From Jiella pelagia (GTDB lineage: Bacteria; Pseudomonadota; Alphaproteobacteria; Rhizobiales; Rhizobiaceae): a stretch of 64,000 nucleotides of DNA. The notes under the pieces are model-generated. The model made no database searches and was not told the origin of the DNA. It saw nothing but the letters and a program-made list of their open reading frames with translations. A program made the position numbers and the translations under genes. Below, one piece after another: positions 1 through 8,773 of the stretch. Location of the stretch: assembly GCF_026898155.1 (NCBI RefSeq), contig NZ_CP114029.1, forward strand, positions 1,247,501 through 1,311,500. The letters run 5' to 3'. Every line of letters begins with the position of its first letter. The first letter of the stretch is position 1.

Positions 1-291
1 GTCCACGTCTGGCGCCGCTCCTACGACACGCCCCCTCCAGGCGGCGAGAGCCTGAAGGACACCGGCGCGCGGGTCTGGCCCTATTTCATCCATGACGTTC
101 TGCCGAAGGTGATGGCCGGCGGCACCGTCGTCGTCGCCGCCCACGGCAATTCGCTGCGCTCCCTCGTCATGGCGCTGGACGGGCTTTCGCCGGACCAGAT
201 CGTCGGCGAGGAGATCGCGACGGGCGTTCCGATCGTCTACCGGCTGAACGCCGATACGACGGTGGCGGAAAAGCGGGTCCTGAAGGACTGA
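1..291 (+). CDS. gpmA: 2,3-bisphosphoglycerate-dependent phosphoglycerate mutase, C-terminal part
   Basis: The reading frame is open from base 1 and ends at a TGA at 289-291, so only the last 96 residues are present; the start lies outside the window. The enzyme interconverts 3- and 2-phosphoglycerate in cytosolic glycolysis and gluconeogenesis. The piece holds the family's late active-site motif [11 protein letters not shown], whose His is the second catalytic histidine of dPGM enzymes, and the upstream RRSYDTPPP segment typical of GpmA. Only 83 bases separate it from the next gene on the same strand. Confidence 0.95.
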   Translation, partial: VHVWRRSYDTPPPGGESLKDTGARVWPYFIHDVLPKVMAGGTVVVAAHGNSLRSLVMALDGLSPDQIVGEEIATGVPIVYRLNADTTVAEKRVLKD

Positions 292-374
292 CGCCAACTG
301 CGCACCTTCGATGTTTGAGGCCTCCGCCTCGGTCTGATACCCCCGGGCCCTGGTGGGACAAGGAGTGATTTCTC

Positions 375-923
375 ATGAGCGAAAAGATCATCATGCGCAC
401 CGGCGAGGCGCTCGTCGCGGGCGGCCCTCCGGGAACCGCTGCCGAGCCCGAGGTCGTCATCGGCGCCCTGGACGGCCCGGTCGGCACGGCGCTGGCGACG
501 CTGACAGGCGATCAGGTGAAGGGCCACAGCCGCGTCTTCGCGCTGCTCAACACCGACATCATGGTGCGCCCGGCGACGCTCTGCGTCTCCAAGGTGACGG
601 TGGACGATCCGAAATACACCAACATCCTGATGGGCACGGTGCAGTTCGCCATCGCCAACGGAGTCCTCGACGCGGTCCGCGAGGGCATCCTGCCGAAGGA
701 TCAGGTCAACGATCTCGGCATCATCTGCTCGGTCTGGCTGGCGCCGACCATCGTCGACGTCAAGGACCTCGACCACAAGGTGCTGTTCGACATCCACCGC
801 GAGGGCATGAAGAAGGCGATCGCCAAGGCGATGCGCAACGAGCCGTCGATCGACTGGCTGCTCGAGAACCAGGACCAGATCGTCCACAAATACTACCAGA
901 TGGGCCTCGACGGGAAGATCTGA
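375..923 (+). CDS. Formaldehyde-activating enzyme (Fae)-like protein, canonical His absent
   Basis: 182 residues, close to the usual length of about 170 for Fae. An in-frame ATG follows a purine-rich AAGGAG. Fae condenses formaldehyde with tetrahydromethanopterin in methylotrophs. The family fold is recognisable from GEALV near residue 10, VVIG near 28, and KVTV..DPKY near residues 74-82. In classical Fae the catalytic His precedes the I-D-L-I-I-G strand (AHIDLIIG). Here the aligned segment reads AEPEVVIG, so a Glu stands in its place. That points to a Fae2/Fae3-like paralogue of unproven activity rather than a true formaldehyde-activating enzyme. No other methanopterin-pathway gene is visible. 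Family assignment is sure, function is not. Confidence 0.85.
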   Translation: MSEKIIMRTGEALVAGGPPGTAAEPEVVIGALDGPVGTALATLTGDQVKGHSRVFALLNTDIMVRPATLCVSKVTVDDPKYTNILMGTVQFAIANGVLDAVREGILPKDQVNDLGIICSVWLAPTIVDVKDLDHKVLFDIHREGMKKAIAKAMRNEPSIDWLLENQDQIVHKYYQMGLDGKI

Positions 924-1097
924 GGGGCTTGGTCCGCGCATGCATGGCCCGAAGCGTCATTGTGATCTTCGGGCCGCTCGGCCAATCCCGGTCCCTAGGC
1001 ATGTTCGGCCGACCCTCACCGGACCACCTCGAGTTGGGTCGGATGGGACGAAGCATCGCGGGTGACTCGGGGCACGCTTCGCCCATCTTGCCGCTCG

Positions 1098-1427
1098 ATG
1101 CCTAGACGACGTATCGATCGCGCAAACGGCCCGACTGTCGCTGCCGGACCCTCTCCGGTCCCCGTGACCTGCTGGCTCTGCCGCCGGCTCCTCGGGCGCC
1201 GCGTCGAATGGCACCACCCGCTGCCGAAGAGCCGCGGCGGACGGACGACCGAGCCGGTCCACCCGATCTGCCACCGCACGCTGCACGCCACCTTCACCAA
1301 CCACGAACTCGCCCGCATGGCGGCCGCCGGCGAACCGGTCGCCGAGCGCCCGGAGTTGCAGCTGTTCCTGCGCTGGATCGCCGCCAAGCCGCCGGACTTT
1401 CACGCGCCGACGAAGCGGCGGCGGTGA
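1098..1427 (+). CDS. Small HNH-type endonuclease domain protein
   Basis: About 109 residues from the ATG at 1098; an in-frame start at 1062 would add 12 unremarkable residues. The centre holds a Cys pair (CWLC, about residue 27), the HNH core WHHPLPKSRGG with its tandem His, and HPICHRTLH. This matches the zinc-stabilised HNH fold of small chromosomal nucleases. The C-terminus is basic (KRRR). No methylase or phage gene lies alongside, so a host DNA-processing role is more likely than restriction. The substrate is unknown. Confidence 0.8.
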   Translation: MPRRRIDRANGPTVAAGPSPVPVTCWLCRRLLGRRVEWHHPLPKSRGGRTTEPVHPICHRTLHATFTNHELARMAAAGEPVAERPELQLFLRWIAAKPPDFHAPTKRRR

Positions 1428-1521
1428 CGAACGCAGAGAGGCGCCCGGCGCATAATGCGGCGGACGCCTCGAATGTCGTGTGCCGGCCGTTTCGACCCGG
1501 CATCTATCCGCTCGAAGCGCC

Positions 1522-1674
1522 TCAGCGCTGGGCGGCTTCCTCGCAGGCCTTGACGTGCTTTTCCAACGCCTCGTTCGGCAGGAAGCCGGCGATCGAGCGG
1601 ATGTCGCGCTTTTCGAATTTCGGCATTTTCTGCAGTTCCTGCAGTCGAGTGATCAGCTGTGCTCGGCTCATCAT
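1522..1674 (-). CDS. 50-residue conserved-looking small protein
   Basis: This short reading frame runs from tandem ATG-ATG codons (1674 and 1671), preceded by a good ribosome binding site (AAGGAGAG), to a TGA at 1522. The product begins MMSRAQLITRLQEL and is predicted mostly helical, rich in Lys, Glu and Gln, with a PNEALEKHVKACEEA helix near the end. No signal peptide or membrane segment is seen. The strong Shine-Dalgarno signal and amphipathic composition argue that it is translated. I do not recognise the family. It sits downstream of minE on the same strand, after a 220-base gap. Confidence 0.6.
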   Translation of the reverse strand: MMSRAQLITRLQELQKMPKFEKRDIRSIAGFLPNEALEKHVKACEEAAQR

Positions 1675-1894
1675 TCTCTCCTTTCGACTTGCCGGTCCCG
1701 GGCCTCATGCCGAAGGGGCGGCGCTTCAGAGCACGATCCCGAAAAGATGCAGACTTTTCGGATCAGATCATGCGCAAAACCAATGCACGAACCCGGAAAG
1801 TCGCGGACGTTCCGATGGGGTCGTGCGTCGAATCAACATTCTGGCGCGCGATCGGCTCCATCGAACCCGATCGCGGTCAGCGAGCGCAGCGACG

Positions 1895-2158
1895 TCAGGC
1901 GGCCCGGACGCTGGCCGACACCGGGATCTCGATGTCGACCTCGAGGGTCGAGACGTTCTCGCCGCGCTGCATCGTCACGTTCACCTTGTCCTGGTCGAGC
2001 TGGACGTGGCGGGCGATGACCGCAAGGATCTCCTCGCGCAAGAGGCCGACGAGATCGGAATGACCCACCTGGGCGCGTTCGTGGGCGAGGAGCACCTGCA
2101 GTCGCTCGCGCGCCATCGGCGCGGAGCTCCGCCGGTTCAGGAAGCTGAAGAGGCTCAT
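1895..2158 (-). CDS. minE: Cell division topological specificity factor MinE
   Basis: 87 residues, the normal MinE length. The N-terminal amphipathic membrane-targeting helix (MSLFSFLNR) and the MinD-activating segment ([17 protein letters not shown]) are followed by the dimeric topological domain. MinE stimulates the MinD ATPase at the membrane and drives the oscillation that confines the division inhibitor MinC to the cell poles. Its start codon overlaps the minD stop by four bases (ATGA), so translation is coupled. It is the last gene of minCDE. Confidence 0.97.
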   Translation of the reverse strand: MSLFSFLNRRSSAPMARERLQVLLAHERAQVGHSDLVGLLREEILAVIARHVQLDQDKVNVTMQRGENVSTLEVDIEIPVSASVRAA

Positions 2159-2970
2159 GCGGCCCTCCGACCGAAAAGCTTGTTCATGAAGCCGCGGCGC
2201 TCACCCGGAATGGTCATCGGCACCTGTTCGCCGGCGAGCCGGCGCGCGGCGTCGCGATAGGCGATCGCCGGTGCGCAGGAGACGTCGGCGAGAGTGACCG
2301 GCGAGCCGAGGTTGGAGGCGCGCAGAACGTCCATCGATTCGGGAATGATGCCGAGCAGCGGGATCGACAGGATTTCGAGGACGTCGTCGACCTTCAACAT
2401 GTCGCCGCGCTCGGCCCGAGCCGGATCGTAGCGGGTGAGTAGCAGGTGCTTCTCCATCCGCTCGCCGTTTTCGGCCTTCTTGGTCTTGGCGTCGAGAAGG
2501 CCGATGATGCGGTCGGAATCGCGCACCGAGGAGACTTCCGGATTGGTCACCACGACGGCGGTGTCGGCATGGCGCATGGCCAGCGTCGCGCCGCGCTCGA
2601 TGCCGGCAGGCGAATCGCAGATGATCCAGTCGAAGCTCTTGCGCAATTCGTCGATGACGCGCTCGACGCCCTCGGCGGTGAGGTTGTCCTTGTCGCGGGT
2701 CTGCGAGGCTGGCAGGAGAAACAGCGTCTCCAGTCGCTTGTCGCGGATGAGCGCCTGGCTGAGCTTGGCGTCGCCCTGGACGACGTTGATGAGATCGTAG
2801 ACGACCCGGCGCTCGGCCCCCATCACCAGATCGAGGTTGCGCAGGCCGACGTCGAAGTCGACCACGACGGTCTTCTCGCCCCGCTGGGCAAGGGCCGCCC
2901 CGAGGGCGGCCGTCGAGGTCGTCTTGCCGACGCCGCCCTTGCCCGATGTCACCACGATCACTTTCGCCAT
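2155..2970 (-). CDS. minD: Septum site-determining ATPase MinD
   Basis: 271 residues, typical of MinD. The deviant Walker A motif KGGVGKTT lies at about residues 11-18, [11 protein letters not shown] is the A'/Switch I region, and DSPAGIE is the Walker B/Switch II region. The C-terminus ends in the amphipathic membrane-targeting sequence ([10 protein letters not shown]). MinD binds the membrane as an ATP dimer, recruits MinC and is released by MinE. It is the middle gene of the operon, 35 bases after minC. Confidence 0.98.
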   Translation of the reverse strand: MAKVIVVTSGKGGVGKTTSTAALGAALAQRGEKTVVVDFDVGLRNLDLVMGAERRVVYDLINVVQGDAKLSQALIRDKRLETLFLLPASQTRDKDNLTAEGVERVIDELRKSFDWIICDSPAGIERGATLAMRHADTAVVVTNPEVSSVRDSDRIIGLLDAKTKKAENGERMEKHLLLTRYDPARAERGDMLKVDDVLEILSIPLLGIIPESMDVLRASNLGSPVTLADVSCAPAIAYRDAARRLAGEQVPMTIPGERRGFMNKLFGRRAA

Positions 2971-3005
2971 GTCATTCTCCTGCTATTGCCCGGCCCGTCA
3001 TGGCC

Positions 3006-3782
3006 TCAGGCCAGCCTTTCGGCCTTGATAGTGTCACCTTCGAGCCAGACCATGACGGGCTGACCGCGATGTTTGGGGTCCATGTCGTCGGGCATCTTGT
3101 AGAGCCCGTCGATCGCCAGAAGCTCGGCTTCCAGCTTGCGGCAGAAGATCCGCGCCGAGGCGTTGCCGACGGAACCCGCCAGCGCCCGGCCGCGCAGCGT
3201 GCCGTAGATGTGGATGGAACCGCCCGCGACCACCTCCGCGCCCGAGGCGACGGAGCCGAGAATGGTGACGTCGCCTTCCGGAAAGATGATCGACTGGCCG
3301 GAACGGACCGGTTCGGCGATGACGATGGAGGCGACGGCGCGCGTGGAATGAACCTCGATCGCGGGCGCGGCCTTCTTCACGGGCTCGTTCGCCGCTCCGG
3401 CCGTTGCGGCCTCCGCAGCCTTCGGCGCAGGATCGGGTTCGGGCTCGATGTCGCCGGCCGGCCTTCCGCCCTTCATCAGTGGCGGCATGTTCGGGCCGAC
3501 GATCGATCCGCGTGCGCCCTCGATGCCCATGACGCGCACGCCGCGCTCGCCGAGTTCGCCGAGCAGCTCCTTCAGATCGGCCTGCGTGATGTCGAGCCCC
3601 TCGACATCGAGGACGATCGGCCGTCCGAGGAAGAAGCCTGTCGAGCGTGCGGCGAGATCGTCGAGCCGTTCGAGCCAGTTGGCGAAGGGCAGTTCGGGTG
3701 ACAGGACGATCGCCAGAAAGGAGCGTCCCTTGAGGCGGATCGGTCGGGTATCGGTCAGCGTCTTGGCAAGCGTCTTCGTCAT
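3006..3782 (-). CDS. minC: Septum site-determining protein MinC
   Basis: 258 residues. The N-terminal FtsZ-inhibiting domain runs to about residue 110. A Pro/Glu/Ala-rich linker follows, and then the C-terminal beta-helix domain beginning PVRSGQSIIFPEGD, which dimerises and binds MinD. MinC blocks FtsZ polymerisation away from midcell. It is the first gene of minCDE. The 233 bases upstream, shared with a divergent gene at 4016, should hold the operon promoter. Confidence 0.95.
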   Translation of the reverse strand: MTKTLAKTLTDTRPIRLKGRSFLAIVLSPELPFANWLERLDDLAARSTGFFLGRPIVLDVEGLDITQADLKELLGELGERGVRVMGIEGARGSIVGPNMPPLMKGGRPAGDIEPEPDPAPKAAEAATAGAANEPVKKAAPAIEVHSTRAVASIVIAEPVRSGQSIIFPEGDVTILGSVASGAEVVAGGSIHIYGTLRGRALAGSVGNASARIFCRKLEAELLAIDGLYKMPDDMDPKHRGQPVMVWLEGDTIKAERLA

Positions 3783-4015
3783 GTTCCACGAAATCTGTTG
3801 GCGAGATGAGCCGGTTAACGAGGGTTAACCATTGGAGTTTGCGCCGGGCTGACTCTCTTGGACGGCGGGCGATGGTCGCAAGACCGGCCCGGCTTTGGCT
3901 TCCGCGCCCTGCCTGGAATGCGTTGAGACAGCGCTCAGGCGGCCTCGCCCCAGACGGCAAGCCTCTTTGGCTGTATAGCTTGTGGGGAACAGCGAAGCGA
4001 AAGCTTGGAGGACAG

Positions 4016-4507
4016 ATGAACATCAAATTGCCGGCGCCGGTGACGGCACTCTATAAGGCGCACGCTGACATGTGCACGCATTTCGCCCGTACCGGATTGA
4101 CCTTCACGCTTGATGGAAAATTGGTCGGCGACCTAGGTGAGGCGCTCGCGGCAGAAGCGTTTGCAATCAAGTTGTGCGAACAGAGAATTCCAGGCGTTGA
4201 TGGGCACGCGACCGACGGCCGGACTGTTCAAATCAAAGCGACCGGCAAGGCGAAAACCGGCCCGGCATTCACGCCGGGGGAAGGAATCGCTCAGCACCTG
4301 ATTTTTCTTCGAATTGACTTCCCGGCTGGGGAGGCTTCGGTTCTGTACAATGGTCCTGAAGCGCCTGTGAGGCGCTTGCTCAATATGCCTTTGGCAGGAA
4401 CACAGGTTGTTCGGTTGGCGAGCGTCTTGGAGGAGGATAAGAAGTTGACAGAGGCCGACCGACTGCCGCGGGTGCCGAAACAAGCTTTGGAAGCCGGGTT
4501 CCCATAA
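4016..4507 (+). CDS. Unrecognised protein with PD-(D/E)XK nuclease-like motif, lower GC
   Basis: 163 residues. I chose the ATG at 4016 because GGAGGA stands directly upstream; the open frame extends back to 3806 without a better start. The segment VGDLGEALAAEAF followed about 25 residues later by DGHATDGRTVQIKAT has the pattern Glu ... Asp ... Gln-X-Lys seen in PD-(D/E)XK nuclease cores, so a restriction-endonuclease-like fold is a reasonable inference. There is no signal peptide. Base composition is visibly less GC-rich than the flanking min and ABC operons, which hints at horizontal transfer. No methylase partner is next to it. Function is unknown. Confidence 0.65.
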   Translation: MNIKLPAPVTALYKAHADMCTHFARTGLTFTLDGKLVGDLGEALAAEAFAIKLCEQRIPGVDGHATDGRTVQIKATGKAKTGPAFTPGEGIAQHLIFLRIDFPAGEASVLYNGPEAPVRRLLNMPLAGTQVVRLASVLEEDKKLTEADRLPRVPKQALEAGFP

Positions 4508-4556
4508 ACCGCCTTCCGTTCTTGCGACTCTCATCGTGCTTCATTCCGCGCGCCGC

Positions 4557-6395
4557 TCACGGATGGTGTTCCTCGTCACACTCCTCGCCGAAGACCTGCA
4601 CCTCGTGGCCGGGCGAGACCGTTCGCCATTCCCGCAACGGCGGTACGTAGTCGACCGGTCGGACCGGGTTCTTCACCTCGGTCTCATCGATCACCTGGCG
4701 CATCCCCTTGCGGGCAGGATCGGGAATCGGCACGGCCGCGAGCAGGCGCCGGGTGTAGGGATGCTGCGGGTTCTCGAAGATCGCCGCCCGCGGCCCGATC
4801 TCGACGATCTCGCCGAGATACATGACGGCGACGCGGTGGGCGATCCGTTCGACCACGGCCATGTCGTGGGAAATGAAGAGATAGCCAAGGCCGAGATCGC
4901 GCTGCAGGTCGAGCATGAGATTGATCACCTGCGCCTTGATCGACATGTCGAGGGCCGACACCGCCTCGTCGGCGATGATCAGTTTTGGCGCCAGAGAGAG
5001 AGCCCGGGCGATGCAGATGCGCTGGCGCTGGCCGCCGGAAAACTCGTGCGGAAAGCGGCCCGCCATGGCGGGATCGAGCCCCACCCGCGGCAGGAGTTCA
5101 GCGACCTTCTCTCGCGCATGCTTTCGGCTCGCAATCCCGTGGACCAGCATCGGCTCGGCGATCGCCGCGCCGACCTGCATGCGCGGGTCGAGACTGGAGA
5201 ACGGGTCCTGAAAGATCATCTGGACACGACGGCGCAGGAAGCCGAGGTGGGCGCGCTTCAGCGCCAGGACATCGCGGCCTTCCAGCTCCACCCTGCCTGA
5301 CACGGCCCCGGTGAGGCGCATGATCGCCCGGCCGCTCGTCGACTTGCCGCAGCCGGATTCGCCCACAAGCGCCAGCGTCTCGCCGGCGAAGAGGTCGAAG
5401 GAGACGTTTTCCGCCGCATGAATCCGGCCGGTGACGCGACCGAATAAGCCGGACGACATGTCGAAACGGGCCGACAGGCCGCGGACCCTCAGGAGCGGCG
5501 TCTCGGCCGCCGGTGGCGCCGCGACGGTCTCGCCGACGCCGTCTTTCTTTCCGGTTTCCGGATCGACCAGCGCAAAGCGCGCAGGCAGGACTCGGCCGTG
5601 CATCGATCCAAGCTCGGGCACCGCCGAGAGCAGCGCCCGCGTGTAAGCTTCGCGAGGCGTGCGAAACACCGCCGCCGTTTCGCCGGCCTCGACCACGCGG
5701 CCGTTCGTCATCACCGCCGTGCGGTCGGCGATCTCGGCGACGACGCCCATGTCGTGGGTGATGAACAGGACGGCGAGGTCCTCTTCCGCTCGAAGGATCT
5801 CGATCAAGGCGAGGATCTGCGCCTGAATGGTCACGTCGAGCGCCGTCGTCGGCTCGTCGGCGATCAAGAGCTTTGGCCGGCAGGCGAGCGCGATGGCGAT
5901 CATCACTCGCTGGCGCATGCCGCCCGAAAGTTGATGGGGATATTCGCCGAAGCGCCGCGCCGCCGCGGAAATGCGCACCCTGTCGAGCATGCGCAGGGTC
6001 TCGACCCTGGCCTCGTGGAACGACATCCTCTGGTGCTGAACCAGTACCTCGGAAATTTGGTCTCCGATGGTCAGCGCCGGGTTGAGGCTCGACATCGGCT
6101 CCTGAAAGATCATCGCGATCTCGTTGCCGCGCACGTCCCGCATCGCCGGCTCGGGCATCGCCAAGAGGTCGCGGCCTCCGAGCACGACGCGGCCGGCGAC
6201 GCGCGCCTTATTCTCCGGCAGGAGCCGCATCATGGCCAGGGCCGTCACGCTCTTGCCCGAACCGGATTCGCCGACCAGCGCCAGGGTCTCGCGCGGCGCG
6301 ATATCGAACGAGACGCCGCTGACGACCGTCTGCCACGCGCCCTGCCCGAAGAACGACACTTGAAGGTCCTCGACGCGGATGATCGGCTCGGTCAT
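4557..6395 (-). CDS. Dipeptide/oligopeptide ABC transporter, fused double ATP-binding protein
   Basis: 612 residues from the ATG at 6395, 17 bases after the preceding stop. Two complete ABC ATPase domains are fused head to tail, corresponding to DppD and DppF. The first Walker A (GESGSGKS) is at residues 42-49 with signature LSGGMRQR. The second Walker A (GESGCGKS) is near residue 343 with signature FSGGQRQR. Each domain ends with the proline-rich oligopeptide-type C-terminal segment. It powers the two permeases encoded upstream in the same operon. The arrangement resembles GsiA/YejF-type ATPases. Substrate is not determined. Confidence 0.95.
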   Translation of the reverse strand: MTEPIIRVEDLQVSFFGQGAWQTVVSGVSFDIAPRETLALVGESGSGKSVTALAMMRLLPENKARVAGRVVLGGRDLLAMPEPAMRDVRGNEIAMIFQEPMSSLNPALTIGDQISEVLVQHQRMSFHEARVETLRMLDRVRISAAARRFGEYPHQLSGGMRQRVMIAIALACRPKLLIADEPTTALDVTIQAQILALIEILRAEEDLAVLFITHDMGVVAEIADRTAVMTNGRVVEAGETAAVFRTPREAYTRALLSAVPELGSMHGRVLPARFALVDPETGKKDGVGETVAAPPAAETPLLRVRGLSARFDMSSGLFGRVTGRIHAAENVSFDLFAGETLALVGESGCGKSTSGRAIMRLTGAVSGRVELEGRDVLALKRAHLGFLRRRVQMIFQDPFSSLDPRMQVGAAIAEPMLVHGIASRKHAREKVAELLPRVGLDPAMAGRFPHEFSGGQRQRICIARALSLAPKLIIADEAVSALDMSIKAQVINLMLDLQRDLGLGYLFISHDMAVVERIAHRVAVMYLGEIVEIGPRAAIFENPQHPYTRRLLAAVPIPDPARKGMRQVIDETEVKNPVRPVDYVPPLREWRTVSPGHEVQVFGEECDEEHHP

Positions 6396-6412
6396 GGGCG
6401 CTCCCGGCTGGA

Positions 6413-7399
6413 TCAGACGAATGGCAGGAGAGCGCCGATCCCCTCCGCCTCGGCGTGTTTCAACACGCGGGCGGCGAGACCGATGTCGAACAGGTTGAGC
6501 CCGAAACTCGAAAAGTAGATCGAGCATCGCTCAGGCGGTCGCCAACCGTCGACGACGAGGTGGGACAGATCGGCGGACACCCGACCCGGTTCGAACCGCC
6601 CCGCCCGATACATCTGGAAGAGGCTCTTGGCGCTTCTTTCGGCGAAGTCGCCCCAGAGGTCGACGACGACGTGATCGAACGCGTCGATCGCCGCGAATGA
6701 GACTTCATGATAGCCGATCTGGACGATGAGTCGGCCGGAACGGACGCCGTCGAGACCGAGCAGCGGCTCGGGCGAGGTCGTGCAGCAGAGGACGACGTCG
6801 GCGGGCTCGATCGCGCCCTCGATCGTTGCGGCGGCAAGCAGCGCCGGGCCTTCGGCATCGAAGAGTTCGCTCAAGAGCGCATCCCGCGACGGCCGGCTCC
6901 GGTTCCACAGCCGGATCTCCACCACGTCGGGAAACAACGCCCGGATCATCTCCACATGCGCCCTCGCCTGCGCGCCGGCGCCGAGCACCGCCACTTGCCG
7001 GATCGACCCTTTCGGCAGCATCCCCATGGCGATCGCCGTGACGGCCGCCGTGCGCATGCGAGTGAGCAGCGCGCTCTCGACGAGGCCGAGGGGCCGGCCG
7101 TCGCTCAGTCGGTTGACGAAGGTCGCGCTGGTGATGCTCGGCAGATCGCCGACGGGCGCTGCCCGGTGCATCGCCCATTTGAGGCCCGCTGCGTCGAAGC
7201 TGCCGCCGAGCGAGGCCGGCAGGCCATAGGCGTTCTCGCGGGCATCGCCGCCGACGGGGAGAACGCTTTCGGCCACCATCGATGCCTCGCCGGAGCGGAG
7301 GAGCCGCGTCGCCTCGCGGATGTCCTCGACGGCCAAGCGGAAATCTGCGCCGCCTGCGGCGAGAACGTCGGCGCGGGAGAGATAGCGGATCTGGATCAT
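6413..7399 (-). CDS. Ornithine cyclodeaminase / mu-crystallin family enzyme
   Basis: 328 residues, family length. A Rossmann nucleotide-binding motif VLGAGAQARAHVEMI lies at about residue 140, and the substrate-side Lys segment LKWAMH is near residue 74. Family members are NAD(P)-dependent: ornithine cyclodeaminases, ketimine reductases, alanine dehydrogenases and opine-type synthases. The sequence does not say which reaction applies. Its place three bases after an M20-type hydrolase and inside a peptide ABC operon suggests it acts on an amino acid or imine released from the imported compound. Confidence 0.9.
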   Translation of the reverse strand: MIQIRYLSRADVLAAGGADFRLAVEDIREATRLLRSGEASMVAESVLPVGGDARENAYGLPASLGGSFDAAGLKWAMHRAAPVGDLPSITSATFVNRLSDGRPLGLVESALLTRMRTAAVTAIAMGMLPKGSIRQVAVLGAGAQARAHVEMIRALFPDVVEIRLWNRSRPSRDALLSELFDAEGPALLAAATIEGAIEPADVVLCCTTSPEPLLGLDGVRSGRLIVQIGYHEVSFAAIDAFDHVVVDLWGDFAERSAKSLFQMYRAGRFEPGRVSADLSHLVVDGWRPPERCSIYFSSFGLNLFDIGLAARVLKHAEAEGIGALLPFV

Positions 7400-7402
7400 G
7401 CC

Positions 7403-8773
7403 TCACCGCCTCCCGCCCGCCCCATGGCGCCAAGCCAGAGACTCGACGGACTTCAGAAACCGCGGATAGCCTTCGAGGGCCAGGAATTCGTCGACGCCAT
7501 GGGCGTTGCCGCCGCGCCCCGCGCCGCCGATGAGGAACGAGCCGACGTAGGGCGCGAAAGCGTAAGCCGGTGCGGCGCCGATCGCCCAGGGCCAGATCTG
7601 CGGCGTCGCGCAGGTCTGCGCATAGGCGGCGACGAGCGCCGCGGCGCCGGCCGAATGGCGGCCGAAGCGATGCCCCGGATAGGCGTCGGCGACGTCGAGA
7701 ACGACGCCGTCGAGCCCGTCTTCGTCCAGCCTGCGGCGATAGGCTTCGATGAAAGTCGCCGGATCGAGCCCCGGCGGGCAGCGCAGGTCGAACCCCGCTT
7801 CGGCCGATCGCGGGATCACCGCATCACCGTCGGCCGGATCGGTGGCAAGGCTGGAGATCGTCGCGGACGCCATGGTCAGCACATGGGCCAGCAGCGCCTC
7901 GGCCTCGCCGTCCATGGCGTAGCGCTTCGTCTTGCGGAACCGCAGCTCGGCGGCCGGGTCGAAGGTCGTGGCGAGTTCGGCGACGAGCGCCCTCGCCTCC
8001 TCGTCCAGCGCGATCGCGCCGAGCCGGCCGGTCGGCGGCCTGCCGAACAGCGCCAAAGCTTCGGCCAGCCGGCTCGCCGGATTGGCGATCCAGGGGGCGT
8101 TGCTCGAATGGATCGCCGCCGACGGTCCACCCCAGTCGCCGCCCGCGACGCGGATGCGGCCCTTGGCGATGCCGGAAAAGCCGAGATAGAGCCGCGGCGG
8201 CCCGCCGCCATATTCGCAGAAGGAGGGAAACAGCCCGCCTAGCGCCGGACGGACGGAACAATCGGGATCGCCCAGATAGTCCCGCAGAGCGCCGCTGCCG
8301 CTCTCTTCCTCGCCCTCGAGGAGGATCTCGACATTGACGCTCAGCGCGCCCCGATCGGCGAGGTGCTTCACCACCGCCAACATGCCGGCGAGCGGACCCT
8401 TGTTGTTCTCCGCCCCCCGCGCGACGAAGCTCGGCCCGATGCCATCGAGATCGACAATCCCGCCTTCGAAGGGAGGCACCTGCCAGCCGACGCCATCCGC
8501 CGGCATCACGTCGTACATGTTGTAGAGGATGACGGTGTTCGCCGCGCCGACATCGAGCCGCCCGAGGATCACCGGTGGCCGACCGCGGCTCGATCCGGCC
8601 GTGACGATCTTTGCGCCGAGTTCCTGGCTGAGCCAGTCCGTGAGGGCGCCGGCCTGCTGCTTCAGCGCCGCCTCGTCGTCCTTGACCGAGGGAATGGCGC
8701 ACCACGCACGGGTCAGTTCCAGCGCCCGATCCGTCAGAGCCCGGTCCGCCGCAGCCTGCGAAACCGGCTTCAC
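7403..8773 (-). CDS. M20-family peptidase/deacylase homologue with substituted metal ligands
   Basis: 456 residues from a GTG whose bases overlap the upstream permease stop (GTGA). A longer open frame upstream is only a shadow of that permease. The M20 fold is clear: EGEEESGSG holds the catalytic Glu and its neighbour, SSNAPWIANPA is the dimerisation/lid segment, and GGNAHGVDEF carries the final His. Three other ligand positions differ from the family. The usual GHxDVxP reads NMYDVMP (His to Met), RGAxDxKG reads RGAENNKG (Asp to Asn), and the later S-D reads CEYGGG (Asp to Glu). It may hydrolyse N-acyl amino acids or peptides with altered metal chemistry, or be inactive. It probably acts on what the co-encoded transporter imports. 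Confidence 0.85.
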   Translation of the reverse strand: MKPVSQAAADRALTDRALELTRAWCAIPSVKDDEAALKQQAGALTDWLSQELGAKIVTAGSSRGRPPVILGRLDVGAANTVILYNMYDVMPADGVGWQVPPFEGGIVDLDGIGPSFVARGAENNKGPLAGMLAVVKHLADRGALSVNVEILLEGEEESGSGALRDYLGDPDCSVRPALGGLFPSFCEYGGGPPRLYLGFSGIAKGRIRVAGGDWGGPSAAIHSSNAPWIANPASRLAEALALFGRPPTGRLGAIALDEEARALVAELATTFDPAAELRFRKTKRYAMDGEAEALLAHVLTMASATISSLATDPADGDAVIPRSAEAGFDLRCPPGLDPATFIEAYRRRLDEDGLDGVVLDVADAYPGHRFGRHSAGAAALVAAYAQTCATPQIWPWAIGAAPAYAFAPYVGSFLIGGAGRGGNAHGVDEFLALEGYPRFLKSVESLAWRHGAGGRR

